DNA of 64,000 bases from positions 186,001 through 250,000 of the forward strand of contig JAFKEE010000024.1 in assembly GCA_017307505.1 (NCBI GenBank), given 5' to 3'. Positions 51,685 through 60,521 of this stretch are shown one piece after another (the stretch's first letter is position 1; each line of letters opens with the position of its first letter). The stretch is from Acidobacteriota bacterium. Lineage in GTDB: Bacteria > Acidobacteriota > Terriglobia > Bryobacterales > Bryobacteraceae. A program made the position numbers and the translations under genes. The notes below the pieces were generated by a model. That model ran no database searches and was not told the origin of the DNA. It worked only from the letters and a program-made list of their open reading frames with translations.

Positions 51685-53007
51685 ATGCTTTTGAACGAAC
51701 CGCATCCACTGGAAGTCAAGGTCCTTACAAGGCGCTACAAGTATCCGCAGCAGGATCCGATCTGGCTGGAGCAGTACGTGGCGGATGAAGGCTACGACGC
51801 CATCCGCAAGGCGCTCACGATGCAGCCGGAAGAGATCATCGAGGAAGTGAAGAAGTCTTCGCTGCGCGGACGCGGTGGAGCGGGCTTCCCAACCGGTCTC
51901 AAGTGGAGTTTTGTCGACCGCAAATCGCCCAAACCAAAATACATCGTGGTCAACGGCGACGAGGGCGAGCCGGGCACCTGCAAAGACCGCATCATCATGG
52001 GGCACGAGCCGCACCGGTTGATTGAGGGCTGCCTCATCGCTGGCCGCGCCATCGGTTCCAATCGCGGCTGGGTGTACATCCGGGGTGAATATCGCGAGTA
52101 CATCGACATCATGGATCGCGCCATTCAGGAGGCCTACGACAAGGGCTACCTGGGCGACAACGTGCTGGGCAGCGGCTGGGCGTTCCACCTGTCGACGCAC
52201 ACCGGCGCGGGATCGTATGAGTGCGGCGAAGAGTCCGCGCTGCTGGAATCGCTGGAAGGCAAGCGCGGCAATCCGCGATTGAAGCCCCCGTTTCCAGCCA
52301 CGTCCGGAGCGTTTCAGGCTCCGACGATTGTGAACAACGTCGAGACCTACAGTGCTGTTCCGGAGATCATCCTCAAGGGCGGCGAGTGGTTTGCAGGGCT
52401 GGGTACGCCGCGCAATGGCGGCACGCGCCTGGTGTGCCTGTCGGGCCATCTCAACAAGCCGGGTGTCTATGAAGTGCCGCTGGGCATGAACATGATGACG
52501 CTCATCAACGAGGTGGGCGGCGGCGTGTGGAAGGGCCGTAAGTTGAAGGCGGTGATTCCGGGCGGCAGTTCCAGTCCGATTCTGCGCGCCGAGGAATGCG
52601 ACATTCCGGCCGACTACGATTCGCTGGCCAAAGCGGGTTCGATGCTGGGTTCCGGCGCCACGGTGGTGCTGGATGAGACCGCCGACATCGTGAAAGTGCT
52701 GGCGCGGCTGATGGCTTTCTACGCGCATGAAAGCTGCGGCTGGTGCATCCCCTGCCGCGAGGGTACGACGTGGTTGAAGAAGATCATGGCGCGCCTGGAT
52801 GAAGGCGTAGGCACGAAGCGGGACATCGATATGGTGGACCAGCTCGCGCAGGGTATGATGGGCCGGACCTTCTGCGCCCTGGGCGATGCGGCGGCCATGC
52901 CGGCCATGAGTTACGTGCGGAAGTTCCGCGAAGAGTTCGAGGCAAAGATTCAGTCGGCGCAGGTCTTTATGCCAGCGCCTCAGACGCAACCTCTGGTTGT
53001 GTTGTAG
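51685..53007 (+). CDS. nuoF: NADH-quinone oxidoreductase subunit F, FMN and [4Fe-4S]
   Basis: NuoF oxidises NADH by FMN and passes electrons to cluster N3. The 440-residue protein has the NADH/FMN motif GRGGAGFPTGLKW (62-74), NGDEGEPGTCKDR (90-102) and the N3 ligands C351, C354, C357 and C397 (CGWCIPC and RTFCALGD). Length fits the family. It lies 24 bp after nuoE and 9 bp before nuoG. Confidence 0.96.
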   Translation: MLLNEPHPLEVKVLTRRYKYPQQDPIWLEQYVADEGYDAIRKALTMQPEEIIEEVKKSSLRGRGGAGFPTGLKWSFVDRKSPKPKYIVVNGDEGEPGTCKDRIIMGHEPHRLIEGCLIAGRAIGSNRGWVYIRGEYREYIDIMDRAIQEAYDKGYLGDNVLGSGWAFHLSTHTGAGSYECGEESALLESLEGKRGNPRLKPPFPATSGAFQAPTIVNNVETYSAVPEIILKGGEWFAGLGTPRNGGTRLVCLSGHLNKPGVYEVPLGMNMMTLINEVGGGVWKGRKLKAVIPGGSSSPILRAEECDIPADYDSLAKAGSMLGSGATVVLDETADIVKVLARLMAFYAHESCGWCIPCREGTTWLKKIMARLDEGVGTKRDIDMVDQLAQGMMGRTFCALGDAAAMPAMSYVRKFREEFEAKIQSAQVFMPAPQTQPLVVL

Positions 53008-53016
53008 GGAGAAGAC

Positions 53017-55098
53017 ATGGCCGATCCCATTACGCTGACAATCGACGGTAGACAGGTGAAGGTGCCGGCCGGCACTCTGGTCATCGAAGCTGCCAAGACG
53101 GTCGGTATTGAAGTGCCCTCGTTCTGCTACTACGAAGGCTTCTCGCTGCAGGCCGCCTGCCGCATGTGCCTGGTGGAAGTGGAAAAAATGCCCAAGCTGC
53201 AGCCCGGCTGTACGCTGCCCGCGGCGGAAGGCATGGTGGTCTACACCGAATCGCCGAAGGTTGTCGAGGCGCGCAAGGGCATGCTCGAGTTTCTGTTGTC
53301 CAACCATCCGCTGGATTGCCCGGTGTGCGACAAAGGCGGCGAGTGCGAACTGCAGGACATGACGTTCCGCTACGGGGCGGGCGAGAGCCGCTTCGTCGAG
53401 ATCAAGCATCACGTCGATGAAAAGCAGTGGAGCCCGGCGGTGTACTACGATGCCGCACGGTGCATTCTCTGCTACCGCTGCATTCGCGTTTGCGACGAGG
53501 GCCTCGGCGTGGGCGCCCTCGGACTGACTTACCGCGGGGTGGCGGCGGAGATCACGCCGAGCCACGGCGATCATCTCGAGTGCGATGAGTGCGGCTGGTG
53601 TATCGATGTCTGCCCTGTGGGCGCACTGACCTCCGGCACCTACCGCTATAAGTCGCGGCCCTGGGAGATGAGCTATGCGGGGACGATCTGTACCCACTGC
53701 TCCGACGGCTGCAAGACGACGTTGAGCGTGCGCAATGGGGAAGTGATCCGCGCCAATAATCGTGACCGCAGCGGCGTGAACGGCGAGTTCCTGTGCGTGA
53801 AGGGCCGCTTTGGTTTCGACTTCGTGCATAGTGAGGAGCGGCTGCAGTCGCCTCTGCTGCGCAAGGACGGCAAGCTGGAGCCGGTGAGCTGGAGTGAGGC
53901 GCTGGCCGCGGTGGCCGCCCGCTTCGGCGAGGTGAAGGCGCGCAACGGCAAGTTCGGCATTCTGGGTTCCACCCACACAACCAACGAAGAGAATTACTTC
54001 CTGCAGAAGTTCGCACGGCAGGGACTGGGCACGGCGAACATTGACCATCACCGGTCGGGTGATGTGCCGGCTCTGCTGGATGCACTGAGCGGGAAGACTG
54101 GCAAGCTGGCTTCTTCCGCGGATCTTTACAACGCCAAGGCCGCTCTGGTGATCGGCAGCGACCTGGCACAGCAGCATCCGTTCCTGGCCTTCCAGTTGCG
54201 TGCGAATTTCCGGCATCATCAGGCTGCGGTTTATACGGTGACCAGCGGTACGGTGCGGGAAGAGCAGTATGCGGCGAAGAGCCTGCACTGTGAGGCCGGC
54301 CAGGAGCTGGCATCGGCGCAGTCGCTGGCCGAGGATCTGAAGAAGCATGGCGATCTGGTGATCCTGTTCGGCGATGCGGTTCGCGGGCAGGCGGTAAGCC
54401 AGCTTGTGGCGTTTGGCGAGTCGCTGGGCATTCCCGTGAAGTATGTGTGTCTGGTGGACTACGCGAATTCCCGCGGAGCCATGGACATGGGCCTGCTGCC
54501 CGATCTTGGGCCGGGCTATCACGCCGCTCCGGCGGTTGGCCTGTCTCGCGATGAGATGCTGGCCGCTGCCGATCTCGACGTGCTGTGGGTGGTGGGTTCG
54601 AACCCCTTCAAAACCACTGCGCCGGCGGGCACCAAGACGTTTACCGTTGTGCAGGACCTCTTCCTTACCGAGACCGCGCAGCGCGCCGATGTGGTGCTGC
54701 CCGCGGCGAGCGCGTATGAGAAGAACGGCACGGTCACGAATGTCTGCGGCGAAGTGCAGCGCCTGAAGCAGGGACCGAAGGTCATGGGCACGAAGTCGGA
54801 CCTCGAGATCTTCGGGCTGCTGGCGAAGGAGCTTGGGCTGAACCTGGGCATCTGGACGGCGGACAAGGTTTTTGAAGAGATCCGGCGGACGGTGCCGGGT
54901 TATAACGTGCCGTTGCCGGTGATTGCGACCGGCGGCGCGGCGCAGACCGCGGCGGTGAATGGCGGCGTGCCCTCGAAGGGTAAGCCGGAATACATTCGCT
55001 CAGCGGGCGATACGCTTTTCACATCGGGCACCTTGGGGCGCTACTCCAAGATGCTCAATCGAGTCATGGAAGCACCGGGACAGTTGTACAAACCGTAA
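53017..55098 (+). CDS. nuoG: NADH-quinone oxidoreductase subunit G
   Basis: NuoG is the 75-kDa electron-wire subunit. The 693-residue protein has a [2Fe-2S] site (C37, C48, C51, C65), the N5 site (H97 region with C101, C104, C110), two further [4Fe-4S] motifs (C149, C152, C155, C159 and C189, C192, C195, C199), and a fourth CxxCxxxC plus Cys set (C225, C228, C232, C260) that corresponds to the N7 cluster of some bacterial enzymes. A molybdopterin-oxidoreductase-like domain without metal-binding role follows. It is shorter than the 908-residue Escherichia coli protein. Confidence 0.95.
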   Translation: MADPITLTIDGRQVKVPAGTLVIEAAKTVGIEVPSFCYYEGFSLQAACRMCLVEVEKMPKLQPGCTLPAAEGMVVYTESPKVVEARKGMLEFLLSNHPLDCPVCDKGGECELQDMTFRYGAGESRFVEIKHHVDEKQWSPAVYYDAARCILCYRCIRVCDEGLGVGALGLTYRGVAAEITPSHGDHLECDECGWCIDVCPVGALTSGTYRYKSRPWEMSYAGTICTHCSDGCKTTLSVRNGEVIRANNRDRSGVNGEFLCVKGRFGFDFVHSEERLQSPLLRKDGKLEPVSWSEALAAVAARFGEVKARNGKFGILGSTHTTNEENYFLQKFARQGLGTANIDHHRSGDVPALLDALSGKTGKLASSADLYNAKAALVIGSDLAQQHPFLAFQLRANFRHHQAAVYTVTSGTVREEQYAAKSLHCEAGQELASAQSLAEDLKKHGDLVILFGDAVRGQAVSQLVAFGESLGIPVKYVCLVDYANSRGAMDMGLLPDLGPGYHAAPAVGLSRDEMLAAADLDVLWVVGSNPFKTTAPAGTKTFTVVQDLFLTETAQRADVVLPAASAYEKNGTVTNVCGEVQRLKQGPKVMGTKSDLEIFGLLAKELGLNLGIWTADKVFEEIRRTVPGYNVPLPVIATGGAAQTAAVNGGVPSKGKPEYIRSAGDTLFTSGTLGRYSKMLNRVMEAPGQLYKP

Positions 55099-55102
55099 GG
55101 CA

Positions 55103-56299
55103 ATGAACTTCTTCCTCCTCAGCCTGATCAAGACCGGCCTGGTGGCGTTTGTTCTGCTCACCACGCTGGCTTACCTGCAATGGATCGAGCGCAAAGTGCT
55201 CGCCCATATCCAACTCCGCCCCGGTCCCTATCGCGTTGGACCGCACGGCTTGCTGCAACCGCTGGCCGACGTCGTGAAGCTGGCTACAAAGGAAGGCGTC
55301 ATTCCGGGTAATGCCAACGTCTTCTTCTTCCTGTTCGCGCCGTTCTTCGCCGTCACTCTGGCCTTAACCTCGATCTCCGTAATTCCCTTTGGTCCGGAGA
55401 TCGAAGTGTTCGGCGTGAAAACGAACATGGAGCTGACGGGCGTCAACATCGGGGTCCTGTTCATCCTGGCTCTCTCCTCGCTGGGTGTGTACGGCATTGC
55501 CATCGGCGGCTGGGCTTCGAATTCGAAGTATTCGCTGATGGGCGGCCTGCGCAGTTCGGCCCAGATGATCAGCTACGAACTGCCGATGTCGCTGGCCATC
55601 GCCGCGCCGCTGCTGCTGGTGAACACCTTGAACTTCCGCGATATGGTCAACGCGCAGTCGGGCTACTGGCTGGGTGTGATTCCGAAGTGGAACGTCTTCG
55701 CCGGACCGTTTCCGCAGTTCTTCAGCTTCCTGATCTTCCTCATCGCGGCATTCGCGGAAACGAACCGCGTGCCGTTCGATCTGCCGGAAGCGGAGAGCGA
55801 ACTGGTGTCGGGCTTCCACACGGAGTACAGCTCGCTGGGCTTCGCGGCGTTCTTCATGGCGGAGTACGCGAACATGATCACGGTGTGCTCGGTGGCCACG
55901 CTGCTATATCTCGGCGGCTGGCAGCCGCTGTGGCCGTCGTCGCTGGGCTCCGATTTCGTGGCGCCGCTGATCCACTTTGCCGCGGCCGGCATGCTGTTCT
56001 ATCACGCCGGCCAGACGGTGAAGAGCCGCACCTGGGACCGCTTCTCGTTCCCGGCCTTCGGTGTCATCTTCCTGGTGGTGGGTGCGCTGTTCCTGGTTCC
56101 GGTACTGAAACCGATTCTGATTCCGCTGTTCTGGTTCGTGGGCAAGGTGGGCATCCTGCTGTTCATCTTTATCTGGATCCGTGGAACGCTGCCGCGCTTC
56201 CGTTATGACCAGCTCATGCGGTTTGCCTGGACGTTCCTGTTCCCGGTAGCCATCGTCAACCTGTTGATCACGGGTCTGCTGGTGGCCTTGCAGAGCTAA
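55103..56299 (+). CDS. nuoH: NADH-quinone oxidoreductase subunit H, operon 2
   Basis: This 398-residue ND1-type subunit has QWIERKVLAHIQLRPGPYRV and the loop VPFDLPEAESELVSGFHTEY. I chose the ATG at 55103, four bases after the nuoG stop, where the first helix starts. The gene directly downstream is nuoJ: nuoI, which normally sits between them, is absent. Confidence 0.95.
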   Translation: MNFFLLSLIKTGLVAFVLLTTLAYLQWIERKVLAHIQLRPGPYRVGPHGLLQPLADVVKLATKEGVIPGNANVFFFLFAPFFAVTLALTSISVIPFGPEIEVFGVKTNMELTGVNIGVLFILALSSLGVYGIAIGGWASNSKYSLMGGLRSSAQMISYELPMSLAIAAPLLLVNTLNFRDMVNAQSGYWLGVIPKWNVFAGPFPQFFSFLIFLIAAFAETNRVPFDLPEAESELVSGFHTEYSSLGFAAFFMAEYANMITVCSVATLLYLGGWQPLWPSSLGSDFVAPLIHFAAAGMLFYHAGQTVKSRTWDRFSFPAFGVIFLVVGALFLVPVLKPILIPLFWFVGKVGILLFIFIWIRGTLPRFRYDQLMRFAWTFLFPVAIVNLLITGLLVALQS

Positions 56300-56315
56300 T
56301 GAGGTAGCACGCGAA

Positions 56316-56810
56316 ATGGACGCATTGTTGTTTTTCCTGTTCGCCGCGATCGCTGTGGGCTGCGCCATCAATCTGGTGTTGCAGACGCACCCGATTTCGA
56401 GCGCTTTGTCACTAGTTGGCGTGATGGGTTCGCTGGCTGTGCTGTACCTGCTGTTGGGTGGCGAATTCATCGCCGCGGTGCAGTTGATCGTCTACGCCGG
56501 CGCCATCATGGTGCTGTTCATCTTTGTGATCATGCTGCTGAATGCGGGCGCTGAGAAGAAGCCGACGAGGAACATCCTGCGAGCCGCCGTGGCTCTGCCT
56601 CTGCTGTTCACCCTGCTGGCTATCGGCGCGTTCCTGGTCGCTTCGCAAACACCGTCCACCGACGTAGTGAAGTTCGGCAGTTTCCTCGTTGGGGGCCACG
56701 AGATCGGAAGAGCGCTGTTCACCACTTATCTGCTGCCCTTCGAGGCCACATCCATCCTGATCCTCATCGCCATCCTCGGGGCGATTGTGCTGGCCCGGAA
56801 GGAGATCTAA
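56316..56810 (+). CDS. nuoJ: NADH-quinone oxidoreductase subunit J, operon 2
   Basis: This 164-residue ND6-type membrane subunit has about five helices and the conserved VQLIVYAGAIMVLFIFVIML. It lies 16 bp after nuoH and 9 bp before nuoK. Confidence 0.93.
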   Translation: MDALLFFLFAAIAVGCAINLVLQTHPISSALSLVGVMGSLAVLYLLLGGEFIAAVQLIVYAGAIMVLFIFVIMLLNAGAEKKPTRNILRAAVALPLLFTLLAIGAFLVASQTPSTDVVKFGSFLVGGHEIGRALFTTYLLPFEATSILILIAILGAIVLARKEI

Positions 56811-56819
56811 CGAAACCCC

Positions 56820-57152
56820 ATGCCTGAGCTGCCCATCGCACTACCCGCCCACGTACCGCTGTCCTGGTACCTGATTCTCAGTGTGATCCTGTTCGTGGTC
56901 GGCGCTGCCGGATTTCTGCTGCGCCGCAACATTATCACCGTATTCATGTGCATCGAGCTGATGCTGAATGCGGTGAATCTGACGTTCATCGCCTTCAGCC
57001 ACCAGTTGAAGCAGGTGGACGGGCACATCTACAGTTTCTTCGTGATGGTTGTAGCCGCGGCCGAAGCCGCCGTGGGTCTCGCCATCATTCTCACGGTGTT
57101 CAAGAATCGTTCGACGCTGGAAGTCGACGAAGTCTCCTCGATGAAGCTCTGA
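56820..57152 (+). CDS. nuoK: NADH-quinone oxidoreductase subunit K, operon 2
   Basis: This 110-residue ND4L-type subunit has three helices with conserved Glu residues in CIELMLNAVNLTFIAFS and VAAAEAAVGLAII. It lies 9 bp after nuoJ and 4 bp before nuoL. Confidence 0.94.
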   Translation: MPELPIALPAHVPLSWYLILSVILFVVGAAGFLLRRNIITVFMCIELMLNAVNLTFIAFSHQLKQVDGHIYSFFVMVVAAAEAAVGLAIILTVFKNRSTLEVDEVSSMKL

Positions 57153-57156
57153 TCCG

Positions 57157-59010
57157 ATGCATCAACTCTGGCTCATTCCCGCATTGCCGTTTGCCGGATT
57201 TCTGGTGAACGGTCTGTTCGGCCGCAAGCTGCCCAAAGCGGCCGTCAACGCAGCGGCAATCGGCAGCGTTCTACTCGCCTTCCTATGGGTCGTGAAGACC
57301 GTGCTCGCACTGGGCGCCATGGAGGCCCCGCATGTAGAGCACTACTTCACCTGGATCCAAAGCGGATACGTGAACATCGGTTTCGACTTCTCGGTCGATC
57401 GCCTCAGCGCCATCATGCTGCTGATTGTCACCGGCATCGGCACGCTCATCCACATCTATGCCGCGGGCTACATGGAGCACGAGGGCGGGTACTACCGCTT
57501 CTTTGCCTACCTGAACCTGTTCATGTTCTTCATGCTCGTGCTGGTGCTGGCCGCCAACTACCTGCTGCTCTTTGTCGGGTGGGAAGGTGTGGGTTTGTGC
57601 AGCTACCTGCTGATTGGCTTCTACTTCATCAAGAAGAGCGCGGGCGATGCAGGCAAGAAGGCATTCGTGGTCAACCGCGTCGGCGACTTTGGTTTCTCGC
57701 TGGCCATGTTCCTGATCCTGGTCCACTTCAAGTCGCTGGACTTCCAGACGGTGTTCGCCAAGGCCGGCGCGACGGATGCGGGTGGTGTCACCACCTCGAC
57801 ATTCACCTTGATCTGCCTTTTGCTGCTGGTCGGCGCGGCTGGTAAGAGCGCCCAGCTTCCCTTGTATGTCTGGCTGCCGGACGCGATGGAAGGTCCAACT
57901 CCGGTCAGCGCGCTGATCCACGCGGCCACGATGGTGACCGCCGGTGTGTATATGATTGCGCGGTCGGCCGTTCTGTTTAACCACGCCCCGGCTGCCCTGG
58001 ATGTGGTCGCCTACGTCGGACTGGCCACGGCTGTGATGGCCGCGACCATCGGCCTCACGCAGTACGACATCAAGAAGGTCTTCGCTTACTCCACGGTTTC
58101 GCAGCTTGGGTACATGTTCCTGGCGCTGGGCAGTGGGGCCTACTCCGCCGGCATCTTTCACGTGATGACGCATGCGTTCTTCAAAGCCCTGCTCTTCCTG
58201 GGCGCCGGGTCTGTGATTCACGCCGTGCACGGAGAGCAGGACCTGCGCATGATGGGCGGGTTGAGGTCCAAGATCCCGGTGACCTGCGCGCTCTTGCTGT
58301 GCGCCTCCGTGGCCATCGCCGGTGTGCCTCCGTTCTCCGGCTTTCACAGCAAGGACGCGATCCTGCTGGCCGCTCATGCCAAGGCACCCTGGATGTACTG
58401 GGTGGGCGTGGTGACCGCCGGGATGACCGCCTTCTACGTGTTTCGCGCCTGGTTCATGGCGTTCTTCGGCAGCTATCGCGGGCATGCGCATCCGCATGAG
58501 TCTCCGCTGATCATGACATTGCCGCTGGGCGTTCTGGCGCTGCTCAGCCTGGGCGGCGGGTATCTCGATGTCCCGCACTTCCTGGAACCGATGTTTGGAG
58601 GCGAACACGCCGCGCATGACGAGACCCTGGTGTTTATCTCCGTGGCCTCCGGTGTCCTGGGCATTGTTCTCGCCTACATCTTCTATGTGGCGAAACCCGG
58701 ATTGGCCGACGGCATCGCCCGCACGTTCTCGTGGCCCTACAAGGTGCTCTACAACAAGTACTACGTGGATGAGGCCTACGACGCCGTGATCGTCCATCCT
58801 ATCCGGGACGGCTCTACCAGCATCCTCTGGAAGGGCATCGACGCCGGCGTGATTGACGCCGCCGTGAATGGAGTGGGGTCGCTCTCGCAGGGGATCGGTG
58901 GCATCCTGCGGCACCTGCAATCCGGGTACATACGAAGATACGCCGCGTGGGTCGTGCTTGGCAGCATCGTTATTGTGGCTGTCGTCAGCTTCTGGGGAGG
59001 CGTTCGGTGA
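57157..59010 (+). CDS. nuoL: NADH-quinone oxidoreductase subunit L, operon 2
   Basis: This 617-residue ND5-type antiporter-like subunit has FVGWEGVGLCSYLLIGFYF, LPDAMEGPTPVSALIHAATM and the C-terminal YNKYYVDEAYDAV segment. It is about 60 residues shorter than the operon 1 paralogue. Its stop overlaps the GTG start of nuoM (GTGA). Confidence 0.95.
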   Translation: MHQLWLIPALPFAGFLVNGLFGRKLPKAAVNAAAIGSVLLAFLWVVKTVLALGAMEAPHVEHYFTWIQSGYVNIGFDFSVDRLSAIMLLIVTGIGTLIHIYAAGYMEHEGGYYRFFAYLNLFMFFMLVLVLAANYLLLFVGWEGVGLCSYLLIGFYFIKKSAGDAGKKAFVVNRVGDFGFSLAMFLILVHFKSLDFQTVFAKAGATDAGGVTTSTFTLICLLLLVGAAGKSAQLPLYVWLPDAMEGPTPVSALIHAATMVTAGVYMIARSAVLFNHAPAALDVVAYVGLATAVMAATIGLTQYDIKKVFAYSTVSQLGYMFLALGSGAYSAGIFHVMTHAFFKALLFLGAGSVIHAVHGEQDLRMMGGLRSKIPVTCALLLCASVAIAGVPPFSGFHSKDAILLAAHAKAPWMYWVGVVTAGMTAFYVFRAWFMAFFGSYRGHAHPHESPLIMTLPLGVLALLSLGGGYLDVPHFLEPMFGGEHAAHDETLVFISVASGVLGIVLAYIFYVAKPGLADGIARTFSWPYKVLYNKYYVDEAYDAVIVHPIRDGSTSILWKGIDAGVIDAAVNGVGSLSQGIGGILRHLQSGYIRRYAAWVVLGSIVIVAVVSFWGGVR

Positions 59011-60521
59011 ACCTTTTGAACATACTCCTGATTGTGCCGGCGGCTGGCTTTCTGCTGACGCTGTTGTTGCCGAAGGACAATCCGGGCCTCGTCCGGAATT
59101 TCACGCTCTTTGTTTCGCTCATCGCATTCCTGCTGTCCCTGGGGCTCATCGGTCCGGTGCTGGCCAGCCCGCACCAGCTTTCGTTTGAGACCAACACGCA
59201 GTGGATTGAGTATCCTTCCATTCGCTATCACGTCGGCCTGGATGGACTCAGCCTGTGGCTGGTGATCCTTTCCACCTTCCTCACGCCGCTCGTCATCCTG
59301 GTGAGCTGGAAGTACATTCAGAAGCGCGTCAAGGAATACTACGCCTTCCTGCTGTTCCTGCTGTTCGGGGTGCTGGGCGTCTTCGTTTCCCTCGATCTCT
59401 TCCTGTTCTTCGTGTTCTGGGAAGTGTCGCTGGTGCCGATGTACTTCCTTGTCGGCATCTGGGGCCACGACAAGCGGATCTATGCCGCGGTCAAGTTCTT
59501 CCTGTATACGATGGCCGGTTCCGCGATGATGCTGATCGCGATGGTGTACCTCTACAACAAGAGCGGCACGTTCGACATCCCTCTGCTCATGGACATGATG
59601 GCGAAGGGCCGTCTGGTGCTGACAGGTACCGAAGGCTTCTGGTTGTTCATGGCCTTCTTTGTCGCTTTCGCCATCAAGGTTCCGCTCTTCCCGCTGCATA
59701 CCTGGCTGCCAGATGCTCACGGTGAAGCGCCCACGGCCGGTTCTGTGATGCTGGCCTCCGTGCTGCTGAAACTCGGCACGTATGGCATCGTCCGCATCTG
59801 CCTGCCGCTGTTCCCTGAGGCTTCGCACCAGAATGCGCAGTGGATTATCGGCCTGGCCATCGGCGGCATCATCTACGGTGCCCTGGTTGCCATGGTCCAG
59901 CCGAACATGAAGCGGTTGGTCGCATACTCTTCGGTCAGCCACCTGGGTTTCGTGATCCTCGGCGTCTTCACCTTTACGCAGGTGGGCCTCGACGGCGCGG
60001 TCTACCAGATGCTGAACCACGGTATCTCCACCGGCGCACTCTTCATCCTGGTGGGCATGCTCTATGAGCGCCGCCACTCGCTGGAGATTGCGGACTACGG
60101 CGGAGTGGGCACGGTGGCGCCGTGGCTCTCGACAATGTTCGTGATTACTACGCTGGCCAGTGTCGGTTTGCCGCTGTTGAACAACTTCGTGGGTGAATTC
60201 CTGGTGCTGCAGGGTGCGGCGGAGCGCAACTTCCTCTACGCTGTGTTCGCGGCGGTCGGCGTGATCCTGTCCGCGGTCTACATGCTCTGGATGGTCCAGC
60301 GAACCTTCTACGGCGAAACGCCCGACGAGGTGAAGCACCACTTCAGCGACCTTTCGGTTCGCGAATGGGGCGTGATCCTGCCGCTCATCGCCATGATGAT
60401 CTGGATGGGTATCGGATCAGGCAGTTTCATTCCAGCCATCAGCGCCAGCGATTCCAAGATACTTTCCGTGGTCCAATCGAAAGCCCCTGTCGCAGGGAAG
60501 GAGCTTGCCAATGCCCGCTAG
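59007..60521 (+). CDS. nuoM: NADH-quinone oxidoreductase subunit M, operon 2
   Basis: This 504-residue ND4-type antiporter-like subunit has FFVFWEVSLVPMYFLVGIWG and HTWLPDAHGEAPTAGSVMLA. I chose the GTG at 59007, overlapping the nuoL stop by GTGA, because the first helix begins there. The nuoN gene overlaps its end by 11 bases. Confidence 0.94.
   Translation: MNLLNILLIVPAAGFLLTLLLPKDNPGLVRNFTLFVSLIAFLLSLGLIGPVLASPHQLSFETNTQWIEYPSIRYHVGLDGLSLWLVILSTFLTPLVILVSWKYIQKRVKEYYAFLLFLLFGVLGVFVSLDLFLFFVFWEVSLVPMYFLVGIWGHDKRIYAAVKFFLYTMAGSAMMLIAMVYLYNKSGTFDIPLLMDMMAKGRLVLTGTEGFWLFMAFFVAFAIKVPLFPLHTWLPDAHGEAPTAGSVMLASVLLKLGTYGIVRICLPLFPEASHQNAQWIIGLAIGGIIYGALVAMVQPNMKRLVAYSSVSHLGFVILGVFTFTQVGLDGAVYQMLNHGISTGALFILVGMLYERRHSLEIADYGGVGTVAPWLSTMFVITTLASVGLPLLNNFVGEFLVLQGAAERNFLYAVFAAVGVILSAVYMLWMVQRTFYGETPDEVKHHFSDLSVREWGVILPLIAMMIWMGIGSGSFIPAISASDSKILSVVQSKAPVAGKELANAR

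Noticed and set aside
51187-54522. A 1111-codon open frame on the minus strand
   Set aside because: It is antisense to nuoE, nuoF and nuoG, whose products have full sets of conserved cofactor ligands. Long antisense frames are expected in high-GC genes.
57283-58920. A 545-codon minus-strand frame
   Set aside because: It is antisense to nuoL of operon 2 and is rich in His, Asp and Gln, as is typical of shadows of membrane-protein genes.
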